Positions 46,161-57,823 of a stretch of DNA of 64,000 nucleotides are shown piece after piece (position 1 is the stretch's first letter; each line of letters opens with the position of its first letter). This stretch comes from Cryptomeria japonica. Taxonomy: Eukaryota > Streptophyta > Pinopsida > Cupressales > Cupressaceae. Position numbers and translations under genes: made by a program. The stretch spans positions 157,673,849-157,737,848 of the forward strand of contig NC_081413.1 in NCBI RefSeq assembly GCF_030272615.1. The letters are read 5' to 3'. Under the pieces are notes generated by a model. That model was given only the letters and a program-made list of their open reading frames with translations, was not told the origin of the DNA and made no database searches.

Positions 46161-46560
46161 CCAAAGGGAAACCCTTGTTACTTTATATCTCAGCAACAAG
46201 TGTGTCATTTGGCGCTCTCCTAGCTCAGCACGATGATGAAGGAAAAGAAAGAGCAGTTTATTATATCAGCAGAACACTTGTTGGATATGAGTTAAATTAT
46301 TCATCAATTGAAAAGATATGTCTGGCAGTTGTATTTGCAACTTACAAGCTACGACATTATATGCTGATTCATTCTGTAAAACTAATAGCAAAGATAGATC
46401 CTCTCAAATATTTATTGAGTAAGTCAACATTAACAGGGAGACTAGCCAAATGGGTTATGATACTAAGTGAATTTGACATAGAATATGTTGACCAAAAAGC
46501 CATCAAGGGACAAGTCATTGCTGATCAATTAGCTGATGCACCTCTACAAAATGACATGCC
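46161..46560 (+). pseudogene. Native RNase H of element C
   Basis: LLLYISATSVSFGALLAQHD, RAVYYISRTLVGYELNYSSIEK and LRHYMLIHSVKLI match gypsy RNase H. The first catalytic Asp, expected after SAT, is Ser. It likely serves as an inactive connection domain. Confidence 0.8.
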
Positions 46561-46888
46561 TTTGCATATCGAATTTCCTGATGCAGATATCTTGACAATA
46601 AGTACAAACTTTTGGGAATTGTACTTTGATGGTTCTTATACTCAATATGGATCAGGTGAAGGAATATTTTTTATCACACCTCAAGGACATATAATTCTGA
46701 AATCATATAGACTAAGATTTCCATGCACCAATAATACTGCAAAGTATGAAGCATTGGCTATAGGGCTCAAAATGGCCATTGAATGGAATGTCAAAGAACT
46801 ACATGTCTATGGTGATTCACAACTTGTCATTTATCAAATAAATGATGAATATCAAACAAAGGATGATAAGCTTATGCTGTACAAATAG
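46561..46888 (+). CDS. Archaeal-type RNase H of element C (downstream of RT)
   Basis: ELYFDGSYTQYGSGEGIFF (first Asp), CTNNTAKYEALAIGLKMA (Glu) and LHVYGDSQLVIYQINDEY (second Asp) give a complete-looking active-site set. It shares an open 237-codon segment with the end of native RNase H. It would supply RNase H activity lost by the native domain. A stop follows at 46888. Confidence 0.82.
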
Positions 46889-48364
46889 CTAGTGGAAGAA
46901 TTTAAAGGACATTTTAAAGAAATCACATTCACCCAGATTCCCAAAAATGAAAATAAAGCAACAGATGCAATGGCTACAATAGCATCTCTCTTACAAAATA
47001 AAGAGAATCAACAATGTTACAAGTTTCTTGTGGAAGATATCTTAACCCCTACCATTCAATCCTAGCATACCTATCGAATTTTCCATATATCAGGAACCAG
47101 TCAATCCTTATACGGTCAAACCTACCAATATTTAAAAGATCATATCCTTCCTATGGAATTATCCCGTAATCAATGAAGAAACTTTATCGGTCAGTCCTCT
47201 CGCTATACTATTATTGTTGATATCCTATATAGGCATGGTCTAGATGGTACATTATTGAGATGTCTAGAAAAAGATGAATCTGAAAGAGTTCTTAATGACA
47301 TTCATGCAGGTATTTGCGGCACACACTCAAGTGGTTTAACATTGGCTAAGAAACTTATTTGTATGGGTTACTTTTGGCCTACCATGGAAAGAGACTCATT
47401 CACCTATGCTAAAAAGTGTAAACAATGTCAAATTCATGGAAATCTAATTCATGCACCAACACAAGAGTTATATCCTATGACAGGGTCATGGCCATTTTCA
47501 TAGTGGGGCCTGGATCCGGTAGGAAAGATCAATCCCTCATCTTCTAATGGCCATAAATTCATTCTAGTTGCTACTGAATATTTTACTAAGTGGATTGAAG
47601 CAGTGCCTTTAACAATAGTGACAGGAAAACAAATATCATCATTCATCTTGAATTACATAATCTGTCGCTATGGAGTTCCTATGACCATTATCACTGATAA
47701 TGGAAGACCATTCAAAAATCAAGATGTAAAAGAGCTATGTGAAAAATTTCATATCCAACATAGGTTCTCTACTCCATATTATCCACAAGGTAATGGTCAA
47801 GCTAAGGCATCAAACAAAACTATTTTAAAAATATTGAAGAAAACAGTCAATGAAGCTATTAAAGATTGGCACATTCAACTAAATCCTTCTCTTTAGGCAT
47901 ATCAAACTAGTGTCTGTACTCCAATAGGGGCAACTCCATATTGTTTGGTCTATGGATTAGAAGTGATATTACCTATAGAAGTAGAGATACCTTCTCTATG
48001 AGTATCCTTGCATGGTCTTATACCAAAAGAAGAACAAAGAGTCTCTCGACTCTAGGAACTAGAACTGATTCAAGAACATCGCCAAAATGCAATGGACCAT
48101 TTGAAAGTATATCAACAAAGAATGGCAAGAAGCTATAACCATAGAGTCAAGCCATGCATTTTCCAGATTGGAGACATAGTTCTAAGGGAGAATCTGAGAA
48201 ATCAGCAAGATCAGGAAAAGAAGGGCAAATTTGAACCAAATTGGCTAGGACCTTTTGTCATAGTAGCAACATATGGATTAGGAGCATACAAATTATCTAC
48301 CCCAGAAGGTGATTGGTTTGATGAACCTATCAATTCTATTCATCTCAAGAAATTATATGCTTGA
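46889..48364 (+). pseudogene. Integrase of element C
   Basis: A shifted patch near 47060-47240 precedes the zinc domain (IHAGICGTHSSG, CKQCQIHG). The core has GLDPVGK (first Asp), ITDNGRPFKN (second Asp) and YYPQGNGQAKASNK, where Glu is again Lys (codon aag 47804-47806). The C-terminal part has VLRENLRNQQ, FEPNWLGPFVIV and IHLKKLYA before the stop. Stops near 47504, 47894, 48000 and 48054. Confidence 0.88.
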
Positions 48365-50440
48365 GATATAAAGTCCTAGAAAAATCAATAAAAGGCATAT
48401 AAAGTCCTGAAGAAATCAGTAAAAATTAGAAAAGCAAAAAATCCCTAAAAATATATAAAACAACAAAAATGCAATAAATTTAGATGGTGAAAACCTGGTA
48501 AATAGGCACTATTTAAAAAGTGAGTTCCTCCATCCATGAGATCGCTTTGTGCACCTATCCACTCCATCCTCTGGCACTTATCACTTCCATCTATCTTAGC
48601 TTATCCATTCCATCTTTCGCATCCATTGCTCTAAACCATTAGCAAGAAATATGCAGCTTACCAACAGTTATCAATCTTTGACATACTTGTCATAGTCACT
48701 CCCTTAGATTTTATCAGCATCAACCAATCTGCATTTCTATCCCGCCATGGTTTGGATCTTGATCAATTCATATATCCATAATAATTTTTGTTTCTACTAG
48801 GGGAAAAATCCCAATTCCTTTTGCTAAGGTTATCTCTTGAAATTTAGAAAAATCCCAAAACATTCAGAAAAACTTAGAAAAACCAAAAACATCTAGGGTT
48901 TTGAAACAAATAACAAGCAACAAAGCAATGAAAATCAAGGCATCTCATCAACAATTGAATCATGAAACTCAGAAAATGAAGAATCAATCCACAAGCTACA
49001 AAGGATTATCAAAGATCATTCATTAAAATAATTATATCAGTTAATGACCATAAGAACATGTGAATGACATACAAGATTCAGTGTTTATCTCTTGATTTCA
49101 TTGCTAATCATGTACTCTATGTGACTCAAGGATGTCCATGACTAGAGGAGCTATGATGGGGCATGATTATTTTCTTTGATTACTTTTTGTGGTTTATCTC
49201 TTACTATGGTATGAACTTGTCTCAGGATATGATCAGCAAAAGATCAAGGAGGACGTTCCAAGTCATGCATGAAAGGAGATACTCCTTGTCTGTTCTGCAA
49301 GCAATACTCAGGTCAACTTGGTTCATTTTATCAAGTTGCTTGTATTAACTTGCTATATCAAAATCCATGTAAGCAATACTCAGGTCATCTTGAATCATTA
49401 TGTCAAGTTGCTTGTATTTTCTTACAACATTTTTAAGCTCAATGATGAAATCAAGCATTGTTACCCGATAGCATATGAAGAATGGCAATACAATTTTTAG
49501 TTAGATCATTTCATTAGCTCATTATTTGTTTACATTCTAAGCATTCATTTGTCAATTGCATTATAAGCATATCATTTCATTAGCAGGTCAATGGTCATAA
49601 ATAAAGATTGAGTATACTTGGACAAACAAAAACAATTTGCATTTAATCATTATAGGTGCATTCATTTTTTTTTAGAATCATTTTAATCATTATCCATCTC
49701 ATTTAGTTGTATATAAATTATTGCATTTGCATTTAGCTTGCATTTCATTCTTAAATGGGATCCTACAAGCTCATCTTATCCAAGGCTAAATCCATCACAA
49801 GAATCATCGAAGCATCATCATAAGTGTATACACAATCAAACTGATGACTCATCTCTCTCATGATATTGTCAACCCAACGCTAATCTTATATCACCCCCTC
49901 AACTGAATCACCATCAGCATATCTATTGATCCTGCAACCTGATATCAACAAACTGTCAATTCTTTATCCAATCAATCTTAATCCATTCTATCAATCAATC
50001 ACATCTAATCTATCATATCATGTCTTAAACAAGATGTATCCTTCCTGAAACTAGACATTCTAATCACGTCTTATATAGGATATATCTTTCCTTAAACCAG
50101 ACGCTCTTGATCATCTTTGTCTTATACAGGAGGTGTCATTCCTAAAACCAAACTATATCTAGATCTTATCAATCTCATCTTATCAATAGAAAACTAAACT
50201 ATTGTGATCAAAGAACTCGCACTTTCATCAATCAAAGTTGCAGAATCAAACCTTTTCTAATGGCGGACATCAATCTCATAATCATCCAACCGCTTCGCCA
50301 ATCAATTATCTTAATTGATCTGCCGAGGGGGCATCATCATACTGCAATTTATCAACCAAGGTCTGGGGCATCCTATCAAACCAATATCATCATCAAATGA
50401 AAGTATTCTTTGAATCAACACGTCATCACACCTTGCTTCA
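48365..50440 (+). other. 3' non-coding region of element C
   Basis: About 2.1 kb between integrase and the polypurine tract with no supported ORF. A ~47-bp segment (gcaatactcaggtca) is repeated at about 49299 and 49373. Long 3' non-coding regions are common in Tat-branch elements. Confidence 0.6.
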
Positions 50441-50453
50441 AAGAGGGGCAATA
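50441..50453 (+). other. Polypurine tract of element C
   Basis: aagaggggcaata abuts the 3' LTR start TGTATACACC. Confidence 0.85.
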
Positions 50454-51588
50454 TGTATACACCTAAAAATTGGCTATGAGCAATTAAATAAATATTTTAT
50501 ATTTATTTTATATTTATTCTTCTATTAAATAGTTAATTCGAAAAGATTAATTAATTTAATTCATTTTCATATCTTTCTATTAATTAATTCATCAATCCTA
50601 TTCCTCTAGTTAATTAAATATCTTATATTTAATTATCTTCTCCAAGCAATTAAATATCTAATATTTAATAGTTATTCTCTTATCCTATAGTCTCAAATAT
50701 TAAATAATTCTTAAATTATTTAATATCCCTTTTCCAACTCACCCTCCATCTCCACTTCATCTTCCCTTTGCCAACTCATCCAACATATGGCTAAGGAAAT
50801 TAATATTCCTTAAATATTAATTCATGATTTATCTTCAACCTCCAAAATTAATGAAATTGTGTATGTACACACATTTCATAACCATTTCCTATATTCTCTC
50901 CAACACCCCCTAAATCTTGGGAAGGCCTTGAGTCCACCTATCCTCTCATGCCTAAATTTCCTCCAACCATCCCTAGATTCCCTCAGTCAGCAACCCAGTC
51001 AAGGTGAGATGAGTGACACTTGTCTTCTCCTTCCCCCTTTCTCCCAACTTTCACCTTTGCTCACAGCCATTCAAATCTGCAGATTTGATCATGACCATTG
51101 ATCTGAGCCACATCATCTTATCCTCTCAAGGTCTATAAAATCAAGAGCTTTAGTTGAGAGACAGTTAGACTTCAAGAGACTTCAAGTGCATTTTGCAAGC
51201 TAATCATATGCATCCGTGAGTTTTTGAAGCAATTAGCAAATAGCAAATATCATTTTAGCAATATAAACATATAGTATTATCATTTTAGCATAATCATGTA
51301 GCTTTTCATATCATACTATCATTTAACTACAAGTTATCAATCCATTCTTCATATGCCATCTTGGAAGCCAACAGTGCATTATCTGAGAGCACACCATCTG
51401 CAACTAGGAACAGTGGAGTTAGGACATAATGAGACATAAATCATTAAGGTGAAATAATGTTTTATTTTAATATGTATTTCATGTAGTTTCATTGGTGGAT
51501 TTTGGATTTCCTGTATGCATTTTCATTGTATTTTGTGAAACTAACTTATTACAGGTAACATTCTGAGGATGAAATTCAAGCTCACACA
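50454..51588 (+). repeat. 3' LTR of element C
   Basis: 1135 bp, same length as the 5' copy, followed by target duplication GTACT. Confidence 0.95.
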
Positions 51589-51845
51589 GTACTTATATCA
51601 TACTTTTATTTTGTATATTTTCATTGAAAACATCTGTTATATATTGCAATGTCTACTTATGTAAAGTTAAAACATTGTAAAACATTACAATAGGGATACC
51701 CACCTAGGTCTTGCAGAGCCTAAAGAGCAAAAGATTATAGACTTTGTGCTAAATCTTGTTCGTTGGCCACACCCAATCTTAGATTTGTTTATGAATCAGT
51801 GGCTATTTCTCTAGGATTTAGGATCTATTGATTTGGGAACCAACA
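51589..51845 (+). repeat. Element D LTR-like fragment, terminal piece
   Basis: acccacctaggt, then cttgttcgttggccac, then gggaaccaaca parallels the end of the B LTR (ctacctaggtt, ttcattggccaagg, gggcaccaaca). It therefore looks like an LTR end. No primer site follows, so either the leader and gag are deleted or this is a solo LTR beside another remnant. Confidence 0.55.
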
Positions 51846-52095
51846 CCACAAACAAGTGACTAAAATGTGATTGACCAACTAAGAAAGACCCCTTCACAAA
51901 TATAACTATTTGAGTTACTTCACATTTCCCCATGTCACAAGGAAAACCCAAATAAATATCTTGAGGATTTTGTCATCGCTTGTGTCATAAATGAGAATAC
52001 TTTCCAATCCAGGGTTGGAAACCTAGTTTCTTCCCATGTGGCATTTATAGAGCAAGATATCCGGATAGAAAAATCTTTGCATAATGATCCCCTAC

Positions 52096-53722
52096 ATCTA
52101 GAAGTATGTCCATAAACAAAAAGTTAGAAGATTTTTAATAGATGGTGGAGCTGGTCTCAATACATGCACTCTTAATCTGGTCAAAACATTGGGCTACTCA
52201 CACCATAATATTGATCCTACTAAAAGAATAAACATTAAAGAATATGATAATGAAGAACGCCCATCAAAATGAGTGGTTACATCAAGTAGGACTGGTTGCC
52301 ACTGATGTCACATTCCAAGTCTTGGATCGAGAGATGGGATACAACATGTTACTAGGTCACCCATAGATACATGATATGTAGGTTGTGCCATCAACTTTCC
52401 ACCATTCTGTTAAATTTCCTTACAATGGTATTAAAATAACAATACATGGTGATTCAAACCCTTTCCAGCATTGAAATTACTTGAGTGCAAGCACTGATAA
52501 TCATGTTCTTAGATAAATTAAGTAGCTCCTCTTAGCTCATAGTTGAAATCATTGACAATCTTTGACACATAGGCATATTCATCTCACACACCTACTACAC
52601 CACTGCTCCAAATCAAGGAAGAAGGGTGCGGTGAGTATTCTATTTTAGACACACCATTTGTTAGGCAATTATCTTTATCCCTAAGATCTTTTTGGAGGCC
52701 ACTACCAAACTCTACAAATTGAGATAAAGGAAAGGAGGTAGTTAGATATTATTCTTCATGTTCTTTTATAAGGTGGGGAGAATTAAATGAAGAATCCCTT
52801 GAGGATGATGTAAACAAATGGTTGTATAAAGAAGGAGATGGTAGTTCAAACATCAAACTCCCTTCAGATCAATATGGCAATGGCTTAAAGATGTTGTAGA
52901 AGCAAGGTTATGATGGCACAACAGAATTGGGGACACATACTCAAGGTATCATAGAACTAATATTACCATTAGAAAACCTAAGGAATCAAGGTTTGGAATA
53001 TAACAACATAAGAAGAAGAACAATAGTTAGACCAAATACTTCAGTTATACTCAACATGTTGAATTTAGTTTCACAACAACTCACAAATGAGAATGATGAT
53101 TGCGAGTCACCATGTCAGAATAAACTATCAATGATTGTGTTTGCACCAGCATCACATGTTAATGCAGTCATAAAAATGGGAATATCAACAACAAATGAGT
53201 CAAGTACCCATTTTGCATCATCTTCTTCAACCAGTGCATCATTGGAAACCAGCTTGACTCCTGCAAGTGACTTCAATATTGGATTACCTGAGTCTCTCAT
53301 CCAAGGATTGGGTGTTATCCCTATCATAGAGGAAGGATCCACAAGTCATGAGAATGTCCCATTGTTCATCAATACTAAAACCCTACTTCCTTCAATTGAA
53401 GAGATAGATGAACCATATGAAGATGGATCAAATATAAAAAACTTACGTTGAAATTATAACAATAGATTCTCATGTGTATGAATGGATGTTTTTTCATAGC
53501 AGAAAAACCTATGCGGTAGATATGTCTTTTGATCATCAACCACCTGTGGATGATGGTATCCTCTATGAAGATAAAGCAATAGACCCAAACTCCTGGAGAC
53601 ATCATTTTGATACAAGGACTTGCATGATATCATTGGTACCTCCTCCTCAAGAAGATAGAGACCTTTTTCTCACATATCCACACTTGATAGTGCTAGATGT
53701 TGTTGAGAGTTTGTTGGAATGA
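52096..53722 (+). pseudogene. Gypsy protease / G-patch remnant downstream of D
   Basis: FLIDGGAGLNTCTLNLVKTLGY is close to the element C retropepsin loop. Degraded strands follow. At about 52800-53010, EDDVNKWLYKEGDGS, a Tyr-Gly G-patch remnant (YGNGLKML, KQGYDG) and TQGIIE match the order seen in C. Open pieces continue to 53451 and 53722. Gag, RT and integrase are absent. Several stops and shifts. A copia LTR truncates it at about 53723. Confidence 0.7.
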
Positions 53723-53724
53723 TG

Positions 53725-55077
53725 TGTTGTCATTGATGTTAAAATATTCTTTTATGTATTCTAGTGTTGCAGTTAGATTAAATGAGTTGGTTTGGTCATG
53801 TGTTGTAGTTGAGATGATGCAGTTTAATGGGTTTAGAGATACTTATTTGTAGTTGATTCAACATAATTTTTAGTGGTCCATGTGATATTATGATCGAGTT
53901 ATGAGATTTGGTATTGAGATTGATATTCACTTATTCATGTTATTTAGTATTCTAGTTTGTGCTTTGTATTTCTCTATAATTGCTATAGCTTTGGTTGCAG
54001 ATGTATGGGATGTGTTCTGGATGTTGATGTGTAACCTTATTTTGATTGGTTCAAGATTTGGATGTCCACAAGAAAATCTTTCATGTTGATAGTCAGTTAT
54101 GATGTTGTTCTTGAGATCCACTGATGATATGGTAATGATTTTGGTAATTCAAGTTGTTGCGGTTGTTGTGATGCAATTCAAATTGCTTGTGAATATTTCT
54201 AGATCATGTTCTATGAATATTGGTGGTCTGCATTGATCGTTGTGCGATTTATTAAAGATTTTCCATGTCCAGTGATGTTTTTGTGTTATGCGAGATCTAC
54301 GAAGTTGTAGCATTTGTGGATGATCGAAGCATGATTAGTGGAGGTGTTGCATATTTGTAGTGTTCATTTGGGTCCAGACTATGTCTTAGCCGACATTGTT
54401 TTGGTCTGCATATATTGTTGTAGCCTATGAAGTTATTATTTTGTAATTTTTATTGAGGGTTTAGCCGACCTTGAAACATAGGTTGATGTCTTGTATAAAT
54501 AAATGTAATAATCATATAAGATACATGTCTAGGAAGGTCTATTATCCTTGTATGTATGAACAAGTTGTATGTGCAAACAAGTGATTTAATCTTTTAAAAG
54601 TGTGAAGGAGAGAAGAGAATTTTGTAGAGAAGATTGTGTGCTTAATCAAAACTATGTCCAAGCATATGCATACGCTATTTTCATAGTTCATGTAATCTAG
54701 ATTGTTGTCTGAATGATTTTATAAGTCAGTGAGACTTCCTGTAAGGCAGTGAGCCTTCCCTTAAGGTTGTAGCCTTCCTAAGTTTCTTGTTTGAGCAATG
54801 AGCTCTAGGCAATGTGCTTGAATGCATGTGCATTTCCCATTTTAATAATTCAATTACTCTTAACAGGGTATTATCTCATTGTGGGTAGGTTCCCACCATG
54901 GTTTTTCCCTTAACCAAGTTTTCCATGTCAAAAATATTGGTGTTATGTGTGTTGATGTTCTGTTGTCTGATTCTTTAACTATTCATTATCAAATCAAAAT
55001 TATGGTTTAATTTGTAGAAGTTTTTGGTGAAAATTGATTCACCCCCCCTCTCAATTTGTTGCAGATTGGTGCAAACA
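53725..55077 (+). repeat. 5' LTR of copia element E
   Basis: It starts TGTTGTCATTGATG and ends GGTGCAAACA just before a Met-type primer site. It contains the C-rich tract TTGATTCACCCCCCC at 55034-55048 near its end. The micro-hairpin array seen in 0, A and A2 is weak or absent. Confidence 0.75.
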
Positions 55078-55079
55078 TT

Positions 55080-55093
55080 TGGTATCAAAGCTA
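55080..55093 (+). other. Primer binding site of element E
   Basis: TGGTATCAAAGCTA, one mismatch from the Met-type sites of the other copia elements. Confidence 0.8.
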
Positions 55094-55134
55094 GATCCTT
55101 TGAAAGAAGATTGACCACTTGAGGGAGATCCAGG

Positions 55135-55515
55135 ATGGAAACCTTTTCTTTCAAGAAGGATAGTCCAAGATTTGATGGAATAGACTAAACTCTCTAGAAG
55201 AGCTAGATGCAATTGCATTTGAGATGCATTAGAGAAGAGTACTAGAAGATCACTAAGAATGTATATAATGTTCCCTATAATGGTCCTTCTACTCTGGATG
55301 AGGTAAAGGAAGTAGAATACAATATTAGAGCCAAGGAAGCATTTCCAAGTGCCTTGTTATATTTTGAAATGACTAATTTGATGGATCTTGAAACCACTCA
55401 TGAGATTTAGATAAAGTTGGAGACCTTGCATGAATGTGACAATCATGTGAAAGTCGATAAGTTGCAGAGCTTGAAAGGAAAGTATGAGAACTTGAAGATG
55501 GGTGATGTAGAGGGT
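55135..55515 (+). pseudogene. Copia gag of element E, N-terminal part
   Basis: METFSFKKDSPRFDGID begins the UBN2-type gag; AFPSALLYFEM and KLQSLKGKYENLKM are later landmarks. Five stops; four are TAG where Trp is expected. The frame is cut at the AGGAG site by cluster F, and gag resumes at 63792. Confidence 0.85.
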
Positions 55516-55520
55516 AGGAG

Positions 55521-56794
55521 GATCTTACCCAAACACCTAAGGACTCTTACCCACACCAAAACAACTCACTCCTCAAGATCTCTCATTGGTCAAACACATC
55601 ACCTCTAATCCCCTACCCTCTACATACTAGAATAACACCCCCAACACACCGTCTCACTGTTTTAAGACAGTCAAAAGCATAAATGACAATATTTGTTGAC
55701 CAAACAAGTCATAAAACTATCTCCCTTTGGTTTCAAAAATTACCAATGTACACAAGACACTCACACATACCCTTATTCTCTATCCATTTACATACATACT
55801 CCACTAAACCATTAAACACAACTTTGAAACTAAATAAACAAAATATACCTTCTTGTTGTCCTTCTTGATAGACCCGTACTCAGAGATCTATAACTTTTGA
55901 ACAAAACATTATTTTCTCAATATCTTTAGTGTGATTCTTCCAACCTTAACCCTAAACAACATATCCAAAATTTAAGAAGATCCAACAGTTCAGTGATGAG
56001 ATATTGCCATTGCATCAGGACTATTGCAGTCACACCCCAAATCTAACTGTCTTTCACTCTGAAACCTTCATGAAGCACATGCCAAATCCATCATGGAAAC
56101 CAAGACATACCATGTACAGGTAAAATACATCCTTACCCTCATCTCTACAAAAAATTGGGTTTGGAAAAACATCTTAAAAAAATGTATTACATTTATGAGG
56201 CCACTGGATGCCCTAGTAAGGGTTTTGATAGTTTTGAAACAAATGTCAATATCTTCCACAAATGATAATGAAATTGCACCAAATAAAAACCAAATAACTC
56301 TTAGTTCATTTCACTTTCATCCTATTAAGATAAATTAATCAAATAAATTCATATCAATTTGCAAATGAACAAATTTCAATCTGTCATATGTTGAAAACTC
56401 AGAAAATACAAGGAAAAATACAATTTTATTGCTCCACTTCTCAAATATCGACCTCCACATCCAATGTACCTCTAAAAATAGATTAATTACATCATTTTAT
56501 AGTTCTCCAAGACTTCTAAGGCTGAAATGTAACTAATAACCACCTCTAACTACCCTTTATTGCATTTTTGCAATATTTTGCAACAAAAGTTGCTCAAAAG
56601 TTGTCAAGATTGACAATTTCATTTGTCAACTTGACAATTTGAAATCTAATCACCCCAAACCACTCAAATAGTAATTAAATGAACTTTTAAACATTATTAC
56701 ATCATTTATTCATCATATTTATCTATTCTACCCTCAAAACCCAATTTTAGCCTTTTTAGGCCTATTTTGCCAATTTTGACAATTTTACATCTTT
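55521..56794 (-). repeat. LTR-like flank of F copy 1
   Basis: In minus sense it starts after the ORF stop with TGTAAAATTGTCAAAATTGG and runs through a TATA-like aactataaaatgatg (about 56498-56512) and a conserved GTGTTGGGGGTGTTATTCTAG near 55620-55640. It matches 61317-62520 (opposite strand) and parts of copies 2 and 4. Confidence 0.7.
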
Positions 56795-57478
56795 TCATCT
56801 TTTCATTACAGTGATTGGCACTAATGGCCCATTTACATTAAAAAATGACCTCATAGGTCTCATTATATTCCTCCAGTTCCCTGTATCATTATATGACCCC
56901 TTGAACTCACTATGCTTAGGATGCTCCTGCACCATACTCCCGGGGACAAAAGAATTCAAGGTCCCCTTGAATGGCTTCCTTCTCTTTCTGATCTTCCAAT
57001 TCATTGGTACCATCTTCTTGTACCCTACAAACAAAATCAGTCCATGCCTTGGTGTCTCCTTGCACCTTAGCTCCTCCATTTGGTACTTTGGCCAAGCACC
57101 TACACCATCATTGTGGATCATTTCCACATGGTTATCAATAAAGTATCCCTGCATACCTGAAACAAAGGGATTAGAAAAAATAGAAACAACATCATGCATC
57201 AATATCTCCATCCTTGAAGAAAAAATTTCCACCATTTGAGCCTCTTCTTGGACCTCTATCTCACTCTCAATCTTCATTTCCAAGGCTTCTTCCTCTTGAG
57301 CCTTACAAACACCACCAAAATTCTCCCATTCTTCAACTATGGCTTCAAACTCTTGCCATAAATTAGGTTCAACTACTACATCTACTGCAACCTCATCCTC
57401 ATGCCATTCTCCTTGGCATACCAAACTATCACTCAACTTTCTTTCCATTTCATTAGCCACACACCTTGATGTCTTGTT
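56795..57478 (-). CDS. F copy 1: C-terminal half of the protease-fusion protein, open
   Basis: Starting at KTSRCVANEM it is open for about 227 codons to the stop. It has an acidic middle (EEEALEMKIESEIEVQEEAQ) and a conserved basic C-terminal block (FIDNHVEMIHNDGVGAWPKY, MVPMNWKIRKRRKPFKGTL, LNSFVPGSMVQEH). No known domain recognised. The protease half is missing; upstream sequence is the truncated LTR-like flank of copy 2. Confidence 0.55.
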   Translation of the reverse strand, partial: NKTSRCVANEMERKLSDSLVCQGEWHEDEVAVDVVVEPNLWQEFEAIVEEWENFGGVCKAQEEEALEMKIESEIEVQEEAQMVEIFSSRMEILMHDVVSIFSNPFVSGMQGYFIDNHVEMIHNDGVGAWPKYQMEELRCKETPRHGLILFVGYKKMVPMNWKIRKRRKPFKGTLNSFVPGSMVQEHPKHSEFKGSYNDTGNWRNIMRPMRSFFNVNGPLVPITVMKR

Positions 57479-57494
57479 AAGGGTTATAGCCATA

Positions 57495-57823
57495 TCCCTA
57501 CCAAAATGGATTAATTACATCATTTTATAGTTCTCCAAGCCTTCTAAGGCCAAAATTTAACTAATAACCACCTATAACTACCCCTTTTTTGCATTTTTAC
57601 AACATTTTGCAACAAAAGTTGCTCAAAAGTTGTCAAGATTGACAATTTCATTTGTCAACTTCACAATTTGAAATCTAATCACCCCAAACCATTCAAATAG
57701 TAATTAAATGACCTTTTAAACATTATTACATCATTTATTCATCATATTTATCTATTCTACCCTCAAAACCCAATTGTAGCCTTTTTAGGCCTGTTTTGCC
57801 AATCTTGACAATTTTACATCTTT
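57495..57823 (-). repeat. Truncated LTR-like flank of F copy 2
   Basis: It matches the first ~330 bp of the copy 1 flank, then stops at ccctaccaaaatgg and joins copy 1. Confidence 0.7.

Larger units (their letters stand above)
37228..51588 (+). mobile_element. Element C: nearly complete Ty3/gypsy (Tat-like) retrotransposon
   Basis: Two LTRs of exactly 1135 bp (37228-38362, 50454-51588) begin TGTATACACC and end CTCACACA. They are flanked by perfect GTACT duplications (37223-37227, 51589-51593). A primer site, long leader, gag, protease, G-patch, RT, native RNase H, archaeal-type RNase H, integrase and polypurine tract follow in order. I counted about 37 differences between the LTRs (about 3.3%). 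Gag to mid-RT lies in one frame (40944-45537) and the rest mainly in another (45538-48364), with scattered stops. It is inserted in element D. Confidence 0.95.

Noticed and set aside
53723-54121. Short ORFs at 53901-54121 as a host gene
   Set aside because: They fall inside the copia E LTR and overlap on opposite strands without recognisable content.
56811-57239. Plus-strand ORFs of about 140-180 codons repeated at 57840 and 63123
   Set aside because: They are antisense to the open F coding sequence, which has the better codon logic and is shared in frame by four copies.
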